DNA of 64,000 nt from Patiria miniata (lineage: Eukaryota; Echinodermata; Asteroidea; Valvatida; Asterinidae). The position numbers and the translations under genes were made by a program. Location: NCBI RefSeq assembly GCF_015706575.1, contig NW_024037074.1:3720001-3784000 (forward strand). Reading direction: 5' to 3'. Below the pieces are notes generated by a model. That model searched no databases and was not told the DNA's origin. It worked only from the letters and a program-made list of their open reading frames with translations. Positions 30,046 through 42,000 of the stretch are shown here, in pieces (the stretch's first letter is position 1; each line of letters begins with the position of its first letter).

Positions 30046-33000
30046 TCAGTGCGCCATGACGGGATTGGTGGACACGTTGTGGTGGAAGGAGGCTGGCAGG
30101 TGAGGGCGCTCTTCAAGCTTGTCGTAATCCAGGTGGAACTCCTTGGCCACTTTGCACCAGCGCTGGTGGTCGAAGTAGTAGTACAGGCCTCGCTCGTACA
30201 GGCTGGTCTTGACCTGGGGCTCCATCATGGGACCTCGCGTGATCCAGACCCTCTCTTCCTTGTGGTACCGCCAGTCTCGGTTGTACCTACCAAGAAATAA
30301 TCGCGAGGTAATATGAGTGATTCACAATATGGGTTTTGCTAACACGCACTAGAGCTCCAGTGTATGAGATGCACTGTGTTGGGCTGAGTTGGGTTGGGTT
30401 GAGTTTGTTTCTGCATTCAATAGGGGATGTTGAACAATAGAGGACAATAGGGTCCACAATTCCCGAAGGTCCACAATTGAAGATTGTGTACAAAACATAT
30501 GGGAGGTCTTCCTAAAAAGTAAGAGTACAAACAAAAGAGGGACAATAGGGGTCCACGATTGAAGGTTAATATACACTTGCATGGGTGGAGCAGGGTTGGG
30601 TTGGGTTGGGTTGGGTTGGGTGGGTTGGGTTGGGCTGGGCTGAGTTGGGTTGGGTGGGTTGGGTTGGGTTGGGTTTGGTTGGGTTGGGGTGGGTTGGGTG
30701 GGTTGGGTTGGGTTGGGTTGGGTTTGGTTGGGTTGGGGTGGGTTGGGTGGGTTGGGTTGGGTTGGGCTGGGTTGGGTTGGGTTGGGTTGGGTTGGGTTGG
30801 CTGGGTTGGGGTTGGTAGGTTACACTCTGTCATGTTGGGCTACAATGCATTGGGTTGGGTCTGGATAGGTTGGGTTGGGTTGGGCTCGGGTGGGTGGGGT
30901 TGGTTTGATATGGGTTGAGTCGCGTTGGGTTGGTTGGGTTGGGATCGGTTTGGTTGGGTTGGTTTGATCTGGGTTGCGTTGGGTTGGGTTGGGTTGGGTT
31001 GGGTTGGGTTGGGATGGGTTAGTCTAGGTTTGGTGGGGTTGGGCTTGGTTGGGTTAGGCTGGGTTTGGCTGCGTTTAATCAAAATTTTGGGCGAACATTT
31101 TGCTTGGATTGATCAGTCAACTCACAATTCTGCAGCTGCTGCCAGTTGTAACACATCCCCACCGTGAGTGTAGTAGAGATAGAACAAGAGATCCTCACCG
31201 TATCTACTCAACTTGATGGGAGCCAACTGTAGATAGCAAACCAAACAGTTCCAAATTTAGGTACCAAAAAAGAAAGACAGAAGAATCTCAGTACAACGAA
31301 AATAAAAGTGTGAAATCAACAACAGAAAGGCATCCATCGTTTTGTCGGCTCTCAGATACAGACCAATCCACGCAAGCTTCAATTGCGAAAGTGTTGTGCT
31401 AGCTATTGTCACGGGGCAGTTGCTTTGTACAATAGCTTGCACAATGGTTTCTCCATTGAAGGGGGCCATCGCGAGTGCGCACATGCCTGGATTCGTCTAT
31501 ACTCAAAGGCATGCACCCTCCAAATCACTTAAAATGTTGTAGTCTTTGTTGACTCAGGTTTCCATCCTTCAATGTATTCTGTCTAGAAAGTATTGGCAAA
31601 TCTGAGTTGACTAAAAAAAATCCACTCATGAAGCAAAGGTTCAAGGCTTAAAGGGAATGTAAAATATTGGCTTTAGCTGTAATTTTCAGAAATAAATGGA
31701 TTTGGGGGATTAGTATGTTGTAGCAAATATTGTTAAACTGACTTGTTTCACGTTTTGGGCTTGTAGATGCTGGAAAAACCAAGGAAACAAATTATGTTCT
31801 TGTAGTCTGGTTCCCTGACCTCACTTAAGATGAATTGGGGCAATTTATAGACTTTGAGGAATTGCACGGGCAGAATATCAATTTAGCTGGTTTGTACCCG
31901 TTCACAGGTGTGTAATCAATAGCAAAGAAAATGTGGAATAACTAAATATAAGAAATATGTAGTAGTTTTTGAAAATAGGCAGTTTTCTCCAACGCTGGTC
32001 AGCTGACCAGCGTTGGAAAAATACAATTTTTCTTGAAAATGTCAGCACACCAGGAGCCACAATTTTACAGCATGCTTTAGACTGTCACTCCCTAACGATC
32101 CAGTAAGGTATTTTGCGATAGTTGGATCTTTTCGTTTTTTGATGTTTGCAAATGTTGTATCTTCCCTTTAAGAAAGCAGAGAGATTTCTGTACCTTGTCT
32201 CTGATGTGCATGTTGGTGATGTACTCTTGGGGAACATGGAAGTCAATGTCTTGGGGCCTGCTGGGGGACTCCGCCCACGGTGACTGGAACGTACCGTACA
32301 AATTCCTGATCAGAAGGGAAAAAGATGAATCACATTATCTGTACGTTCTGTTTGTCTTATCATTATTGTTTTCAATTATATTTTCACCACTATTCCTCCA
32401 GGTTAACTTTATGTGCACAGCCTTAAGATTAATTCTTTTTACTGATGATGTCATCCTGCTACAAACTGCAAAAATAAACATGTCACATGGCAATCTGAAG
32501 AAAAATTATGGGACAACCCCTCCTGCTGTCGGACAGTCACAGACAGTAAAAAAAATCATCCTCTTCCCCTGCCATGCCTTTATACACAGGCTAGTCACTA
32601 ACAGTCAGATCACATTTCTAATAAGCAGTGTGACTAGTCAAATTCCATCAACAGACACAAACTAGTAACTGTATACAGCTGGCTTATCAATCTCCTACAG
32701 TCAAAGCAAAGCTTGTATCAAGCTTGTATATAAACAGTCACAGCCAGTCAATCCTGCTTTAAAGCTATAGTCCATCATTTGCAGCCATCCGAAAAAGTAA
32801 CTGGCGTAATTATTGTTGAAAAACATACTTGGTTGAAAGATAGTAAGTGGACTAAACTCCCTCTGAAATTAATCTTTCTGGCAAGCTATCATCTTGAAGT
32901 AATCAACGAAAGAAGGCCTTTCCAACGGTGCGTCTTAAGACGCACCGTAGGAAAATTTAAATTAGTAGTTCGTTTTTGTTATTCGGCGCAGCGCGCGCAA

Positions 33001-36000
33001 GCATTAGCATTAGCGCGCGGTTGCTATAATTCGTCGGATCAGTGCGCGACATCGCGTATAGCTGCAATTCAAAACAATTCAAAACATGATTCAGCAACTT
33101 TTGATTTGAAATTGAGATCCTACAATGCTGTTTTGCTCGTAATATACAGCTGAAGCTGAGCTGAAACTTCATCAGGTTACTTGTTCAGTATCCTTCATTA
33201 GATTTTGAACACTTTTGTTGCTTCAAACGAACAAAATGCACAAATTACAAATGATGGACTATATCTTTAAGTAGGAATGGAGTACTATCTGTTCAAAACA
33301 GTCACTTGAAGGATTTTGACTGCTGGGCTGGCTTTGTTGAATTGGCCCGCCAGAGAGGGAGGGTTTTACGACTGACTTACTCTGGCGAGTTGAGATTGAG
33401 CCCCAGGGTAGTCAGGTCGCTGCCTAGCGCCAGCTGGACTAAGTTCGGGTCCGTCTCGGCCGTCCGGATGAATGTCAACAATCCCACAATGCCGAAGGGA
33501 TCCGTCACGATACCCGGTGGGATATGCGTGATCTTACCTGAAAAAAACAAAAACAATCATGTCGGAATTACGTTTAGGATGGGATTCATAGACGTAGCCG
33601 TAGCTCTGGAAGTCCGCTTCGGACGCAGCCGTAACTTTTCTGCAACCCTTTTAGACTGGTTCCCTCCCTGCTCTCTTATTGACTTACCATCCGGATGGAT
33701 CTGGATGCCGCGCTTCTGCTGATTGTCGTTGTTGCTGTTGTTGTTGGCCACCTTGTCCCCAGGGTACCTCGGGCTCTCCTTAATCACACCGGTACTGTTT
33801 TGTTCTGAGAAACAAAACAAAAATGAGTGGTCAGAGAGGTGGAGGGGAAAGAGCTTGAACAAAAAAACGGAGAAAACACATTTGCTGGGAATCACCTAGT
33901 CTGAACGCAGACTCAAAATGGTCAGCCATGGCGGGCCATTCAAAGTCTGATTCCGGCCAACGCATGGATTGTCAGAATGAACTATGAAGTAGGGGTCAAC
34001 CTAAATTAAATATCTACATGTGTACCAAAAGAGTGATGCGTTAGTAGTAGGAGTAGGCCAATCAAATTATGGGCCTTATTCACGAGTGTGCCATATTAAA
34101 TTGAATGTTAGGTCAAATCTTACTTTTTGGAACTTGCGAATTGACAGCAAGTTAATGTATAATAAATTCCAGTTTGCTTCAATAAATAATTTAAAATTTG
34201 TAAAGAAACATTCCCTAAGTTTAAAGCCATATTTAAATAAAAAAAATGACAGTAAACTAAAGTTGCATTGTGCCTGCATAAATAGTCTGGCGCCATACCA
34301 ATCAACAGTTAACAATTAATGAAATATATTCAGGAAACTTGACAAAAATGGCCAATTCGTGAATAAGGCCCATGGTGGAGCGGGACAGCCAAGACGTACA
34401 TCAACCAATAATATGAAAATTCCATCTACACAAATCTCTACACTATATACTGTACGTATGGACTTATCAATCCAGAGATCAGTGACTGTGTGCAGCAGCC
34501 ATATTAGGAGGGGCCAAATAGTGACTCTGGCCGGCTTCACAGCTTTGTGCACAGCAGTGGGCCTGTGCACTGTTCAATCAGTACATTGGCATACCTGATG
34601 AGTTTTTGCTGATGATGTTTGTGCCTGGGAGTGCTGGGAAGTCTTCGCTCTGCATCGTGAACTCCGGCACCGGATCCGCCTGTTTGTTGACCATGCCCAC
34701 TGCAACAAGGGGTAAGAAATGAAAGATCCACAGAAAATTATCGGTAAGGGGTTTCGGGGATGCTAAAGTAGGGTCTGTGATATATGTTTGTATTCGTCTT
34801 AAAGCACCCCTTAACCCCTTCATTACGATTTTGTTTATGGACTTGGCTCTCCCCAGGACCAAATTGTTAGCTCAGTCATGCGGAAATCATTAGAATGTGA
34901 AAACTTTTTTTCAACCCAGATTTCACTGCCAAGGAGTGATTAAACTCATGGGTGTTGTGTGTAACGTTTGTTCCTTGAAATTAACCTTACTCTTTTATTT
35001 GATGTAAAAATGAAGTCCATATGTGCAAATAAGAAAGTTATGCCTTTTTGTTCATGTGGTTCTATTTACCAAACTGCAAACCATTTCGCCACATGACCAA
35101 ATGGCACTCCATACCTCAAGTTGTGCGTGGATACTTCTGAAGCACTTTTCTCAATTTTTTTTGTAATGGTAACACTATGAATAAACTACACCATTAGAAC
35201 GATTCGAAAACACTCTTTCAGCTGGTATACTTATGGTTGATGTATGGGCGGCCAAAAATATCAACATGATGCCTTTCTGAAAAGTAGTAAATATATCTGT
35301 GTTGCGGGTGTTCTGTATGTGGTTTCCTGGTCGACTAAAGTCGCCCATGGGAATCAGCAGGGGGGTACTTCTTGTTGGCAAAAGTCGCCCATGGTAAGGA
35401 AAGGGTAAAAGGGACCATGTAATCAGGCATGCAACTGGGAAGACACAAAAAAGAGGAAATTCAAATCTTTCCAAGACTTTGTACAGTGTTTTTCTATTTT
35501 CAATGGCACACATGAGAAGTAAAAAAAGAGGAAATTAGCTGATCCGAGGAAAAGTTGCATGCCCGTGTAATGTAAATTTTTTTTTTTATGCAATCCTTGA
35601 AACTGCATCTTTGGTCCCCATTTAACATGATTTTCAATTTTTGTTTTGCCATTTTTTGGGGAATTTTGGTGCCTTTTTTGTTTTTTATGCCAATGCGAAT
35701 TTCCATAAGAAGGAATAATATTGATATGAAAGTGCAAGTTATTTGTGGCTTACCATACGCTGGCCTGCCTGCCATGGGGTTTGGCGGGAACAGACTCAAG
35801 CTGTTGTTGTCGTGCTGCTGCTGCTGCGGGGGAGGCTGTTGCCGCCCTCTGTTGGCCAAGACAGGAAAGTCAGACATGTCCAATGATGGTGAGCTCTCGT
35901 TAACTGAAAAGACAAAGAGAACGACAGTGGAGTAATACATTGGTTGCTTGGTTTGCTGCCTAGTGGGTCCACGTTATATGCAACTGAGTGTATAAGATCG

Positions 36001-39000
36001 CATGAAGAAAGGTCAACCTCAATAAACCCTGTACCCAATTGTGTCTCTGCAGAGCGCATGGGCAAAGACACCCGTTCAATATTCCAACTGCACACACTGC
36101 ATTTTAAGATTTAAAGGTAATATACAACATTTGCAAACATCTAAAAACAAGACTACCAAATTATTATGAAATACCTTACTTGACTGTAAGTGAACAATAA
36201 TCTCAAGTATCCTGTGAAATCATGGCACCTGCTGTGCTATCATTTTTGAGAAAAATTTTGTATCAATTTCAAATGATGGTCAGCCGACCAAAGTTCACAT
36301 ATTTCTAAAGTTAATCTTACTGTCTGTCAACAGAGCAACACAGCTACCTGAATTGAAAGATGCGGCAAGTGACTGGGGCGTGAAGTTTCCGAGTAACGTG
36401 TTTTGGGGTCCACCGTAACTCTGTTGTCTTGTCATGCCGAACGCTCCAATTGCACTTTGCGTTGACCTAATGACATCAATCCAAACCAAAATAAAAAAAT
36501 AAAATGTGTAAACTGCTTTGTTTTTAGTTTATTCAAGGAGCAGTTTACAAGTTGAGTCTACTACTAAAAGTGAGGGCTAAAACCACCAAAATTTTGTCAC
36601 CACTTCCCAACATTTCCTCCCAAAAATGAACTTTTTCAAAAATCAAATGCAGTTTTAAAATTGGTGGGCAAATTTTGGTATTTTCCCAGAATTTCATCTG
36701 TAAAGGCACCACAACAATAGACTTTATTCACAAATCGGCCATATTTAATTAAAAGTGAGGCAAACTCTTCATTAATAGAACTTGCAGCTAGAAATGAAAG
36801 CAGTGAAAATATAAGTTCATTACAAATTAATGCCAGTCTGCTCTAATACATAATTAAAAATTTAACATACCCCAAAGTTTTAAGCCACGTTAAAAAAAAA
36901 TTGAAAGAGATGCTTTGAACGCAATCCAATGAAAAAATAGTCGGGCACCATCCCATTTAACACTTTACAATTTATAAAATAGATTCAGGGAACACAATCA
37001 AACATGGCTTTCTCTTGAATAAGGTCTACAACATCATATTTAGCAAATTAACAATATTTCTCAAAAAAAAATGTTGAACAATCCTCTTGGTAATGTACAG
37101 TAAGTATGTCTTAAAGAAAATGGTTTTCAGCAGAACAAGAGTCGTATATTCAACATTACAGTCTGTACGTTCCAACTCGTTGGGAGAACGTCAAAACTCT
37201 AGAGATGTAGGATGTGAGAAGGATTCAGTGCGGAAAATGTTGGGAGATGTTTAGAAAAGTTGTATTTTAACCCATTACGTATTTAACCCATTGATGTTAT
37301 GTTTAACTCATTTTTATAGTACAATTTCCTTTTTAACCGTAACTCCCTCAAAATCCCTTTGGTGGGATTTTGGTAGGCAAGCCATGTGTACCAAGTCCTT
37401 CAAAATCCCCCTATAGCAGTGGTGGTCGCAGTGGTGGTCTTAGTGGTGGATTTTGGCGGATTTGGTCAAGAGGAATCATTTTGTGAAGCATAGTCAGTGA
37501 TGGATTTTGGCAGACTTGGTACTGTTTTTAGTCAAACTCAGTAGGGAGTTGGGGTTAATGTGCTTTTACAACAGACATGCAAATTGTCCATTTTATCTTA
37601 AAATGGATAATAAAGAATTGAATTGAATTAAATTGAATTGAATAAGTCCCTGTAACATCAAAACCGCTATGTCTGTTACTCCCTGTAGCGCCCAAACAGC
37701 CCCAAGCACTCTATGGTTTTATTGATTCACCAGAGAATAAATACAGTGTAATACAATGTAACACAATGTAGTACAGGTGCTAATAGGTTAAAGAGTATTT
37801 GAGAATCTTAATACTGACCCTCCCAGCATCCTCTGCTGTTGTTGTTTCTGCTGCATGGCCAGTAGACTGGGCGATGTCCTGCTGTTTGGGCTGGGCATAC
37901 CTGAGCCTAACGTCCCCACCCTGCTCTGGGCACTCATGGACGGCTGGTTGGTACTGGTCTGGACCTGGCTGACCCGCGGACCCACGGGAAGCATGCCCCT
38001 GGGGGGTGGGGGAATCAAACAGTCAGGGACATTAAAAATGAGACCAAGACAAGTTTGGCATTTCAACTGCATACATGTATGCACACATTGAGATTTCAGA
38101 TTTTGGATTGACACTTGATATTTGAATTGTTAATTACAAAATACCAAGGCAACAGCGACAGGAATGTCACATTTTGGACCTTAATATATAGAATGACCCA
38201 TTCATGCTCTTTCTACTGTATTTTAACATGTCTAAAAAATGAAGTAGTAAAAAAATGCCCTAAACCCTAACCATCCTCAATCCTTCAAAATCCTCCTTGC
38301 GGTTTTGAAGGATTTTGGAGGATCGAGGATGAACGGAATTTACAATTTTGGAGGATTTTGGAGGATTGAGGCTTCATGCATTTTGAGAGGCAAGGCTGTT
38401 GGAGGATTTTGAAGGATTAAGGCAATGGGTATCCTTCATTTGAACATAAGCACAAAACTTTGGAGGATTTTGGAGGATTGAGGATGGTTTCTAGCAAAAA
38501 GGGTCTAGGGGTTAGGGTTAATACCTAGGTCGTTTCTTAGGATCCTGTTACTAACAAACACAAAATTTTTCTTCTCATCAGTACCTGCTGGGTGAGGGAG
38601 GCGTCGGCGTGATCTGGCCCCCTATGCTGCCGTGGTGGCCTGACATGCTGCGACTTGGGAACGGCAACTGCTGCTGCTGGGGTTGTTGCTGGGGGTTGGG
38701 CATCCCCCGCGGAGGGCCCGAAGGCTGCTGCTGCTGCTGCAGACCGTAACCTGAGGGTGGTTCCAACAAAAATTGCTCAATGACAATTGGGCTGTTTCTG
38801 TTCATGGCTAGGGATAATTACTGCAGCAACATTAACCCTAACCACCCCAACTCCATCAAAATCCATCCCCCCATTTCGGTGGGTATTGGGGGACTTGGTC
38901 CAGAAGACCTGGCGTGACTAAATATTGATGGAGTATGATGGACTTGGGGCTAATGGCCTGAAGCATTGCTAGGGGTATCCGATTGAATTTGCCTAGCTTC

Positions 39001-42000
39001 CTGTACTGCTATTGTGATAAAAGCCATGTGTAGCAAGTCCATGAATGTCAACCAGTGCGTCAGTGGTGGATTCCATTATGTCATGTACAGTTTTGTATTG
39101 GAAGCACAGTGATTGATGGATTTTGATGGACTTGGTCCAGTTCCTAGTAAAAGACGCTAGGGAGTTAGAGTTAATGTCAGAAATAGCCATTACAAAACAG
39201 CCGTAGCCTTTAGAGCTGATTTGGACATGACTTAGCCCTGCTGGCATTAACAGCAAATTGTAGACTAATTCGGTGACAGCCATTTTCTGAGGTGGTACCG
39301 CGGTGGCACCAGGCTTGCGCAAGTCGCGCTCAGGTAGTACACACGCACTCCGGGCTCCTTCGACCGATGGTGTTACCAAAATGCAAGCACCCTTCGTTTT
39401 TAAAAACGCGTGCTGTGTTTGGCACCACCTCAAAAATGGCTTCTAAGTTTGTTCGCCGGATTAACACTTGAGGTCAATCTAGGATCCCACAAGAATAATG
39501 TGGAGGTTTTTGAAACAGTGGCCTCGTCTCAGCTCGGCTTCAGGACATTCTCAGCTTTGGAACACTGCATCCATTCTAATATGAATGACATCTACGGGCT
39601 CCTTTCACGAAGACTAGGATGCTTTTTTACCACTTTTGAGAGCCCAGTAGTCGGACACAGCGTGCACACAGCAATACTGAAATTTGTATCCTTGTGAAGA
39701 CATTTCTTTGTTCTCGTGTACTAAAGTTTTCGAGTTTGAAAATGAAGTTTCAAAATGCCCTTATTTTAACCAGAATTAATTTCCTTGGCTGAAATTTGGA
39801 CTTAATATCCGTTCTCTAAAACTCTTCCATTTGCGACAGATCAACCCACCTTGGAAATTCCTAGTTTTTGAGTAAAATCCATGTATCTATTTCCTGAAAA
39901 CCTTGTGGAGACGTATTCATCTATAGAAACTGCTCTGTGGAGATGTATACAATCTTTTGTTCCCTATTGTACGCACGTCTCCAGAGGGCACGGTGTATCA
40001 GATCACAGGTTCAGAATGTGCACGAAGTCATAGCGTCTCCGCACGAGTGTCTTTGCCCCATTCTCGACCATTGTGAACAACGTATTGGTGCTAAACATTT
40101 TAGCCACAAATTGATACAGGTTTGCTTTCTGATATTTAATGATTTATTTCTTCCTGCCCTTTCATATAGATCATCTTTGCCGTAGTGCAATAATTTTTGA
40201 CACGCCAGTCGGACTACTTAAGGAACAGTTTGACTAGTCCACCGCAGTTTTGACTAGCATTTGGCTAGCGGGCTACCGCTAAAGTCAAACCCTGAAGTCA
40301 GTGTACCAGATGTTTTCCAACTTAAAATCTTAAAGGGTATAGGTCACTCACAAATGGCTTATCGACCTTTGGTTTTTGTGATGAGGGCAACTGCACAGAA
40401 GAAATGGCTTACCTTGGTTTCCATAAATGCCATACTGTGACAGCGACTGGGACTGCGACGTCAAAAGCTTTGAAAAAAAAATGACACAAAATATACAGAA
40501 CATTCTTCACTCAACTGCAACATAATAATTCCAAATGGCACAAAAAATCTATGCTGCTGGTCTTTGTAGTAACCCTAACGTACCTGAATCCATCAAAATC
40601 CACACCCCTGTTTTGGGGGATTTCCGCGGAATCAAGATGCCTCCATATTGAAAAAGTTGGGAGATTTCGATGGATTCAGGACAGTAAGCCTAGCGGTACT
40701 GCAGGATTTTGATGGATTCAGGATACCTCCATATTGAGCAGTTGGGGGACTTTGAAGGATTCAGGATCTCAACAGATTTACTTCCGGCTAACTGGTGGAT
40801 TCTGATGGACTCACTACCAACAAGATTTTATTGCATGGCAGAATTGATGGATTTTGGCGGATTCAGGATACTTTCTAGTCAAAATACCCAAGGGTTAGGG
40901 TTAATAAAATATTTGAAATTTAAAATTGGGAAGTCCTCTACCTTGACTTGACTGCAAATCAAAATCACTGTTTTTATACGAGTCAAATACGTTGGGTGCG
41001 TGGAACGTCGTAGTGCGAAAAATGGGTCAAAAGGTCCAATTCAGATTTTTAAGTGATCGATAGAGCTTGTCAATATGGAACCTGCCATTAGCCAACCAAA
41101 AAGGCACCAAAATACCCTTGAAAATGGCAAAACAATAATTGAAAACAAGCTTAAACAAAGATGCATTTTTAAGGACTGCATTTAAAAAAATAGATCGCAT
41201 GGGCCTTTTAATTTATTATGCACTGTTTGATTTTGGCAGATTTGAGAAGCTTTCTCGCAAAAAAATACAAAAAGTGCCCAGGGAATTGGGTTATTATGCT
41301 TGCTTACATCATTCTCTGATCTGTGCGTGGGAAACATGGTGGACTGTGGGAAGTAGGCCGACTTGTCCCCCAAGTCGTTTTCCGTTCCATCCTTGTAAAA
41401 GTTCATCTTGCTTCTGATCTTGAAGTTCCCACCTAACAGACCAAATTCTGGAGGGGAGAAAAAGCAAAGTGCAAATAAACCAGTGAAAACTCTCTACTTC
41501 AAATAAAATTAATAATACAAAAATATTTTGATAAAACTTTTACAGCGCCGGTGTAGCGTGAATATCCGACTCCATGAAATATGGACTCATTGGTAGTATT
41601 GCGCATGCGTAAGTACGATAACATGCTATTTTTTAAGGATCATATATAGGAGAGTGACCTGTCACGTGCGAGGGATTAACTGTTAATAGGAAAAAGGAGT
41701 CTGATTTTCATAGGAGTCAGATTTTCATATGACACCGGTCTTTGCCAAGTAAGATGCTCATGGTGCATTCTACATCGATAAACAAACGATTACTGTAAAA
41801 TCTACAGAACATAAATAAATCAAACTGACAAGTGAGGGGTGAGCAAATTTGTTTTAACCCCAACTCCCTAGGCCTTTTTGCTAGGATGTAGCCTCAATCC
41901 TGCAAAATCCTCCAATTGGCCTCATGGAAAAATAGCATATAGCCTCAATCCTGCAAATTCCTCCGTTGTTTCTTGAATATGGTCCATGGAGGGGTGACCA

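Noticed and set aside
30417-31167. Long Gly-Leu-Trp and Pro-Thr-Asn frames on both strands
   Set aside because: Artefact of the GGGTT minisatellite in a CNOT2 intron.
34076-34319. Short frames on both strands near 34.2 kb
   Set aside because: They lie entirely in an AT-rich MITE inside a CNOT2 intron.
35423-35737. Minus-strand frame next to the CNOT2 exon at 35754
   Set aside because: Intron read-through plus the small AGGCATGCAACT MITE; the true donor is at 35753 in phase with the next exon.
38258-38521. Interstitial telomere from CCCTAAACCCTAACC
   Set aside because: Only two or three units; it is the end of the dispersed element family, mirrored at the other end.
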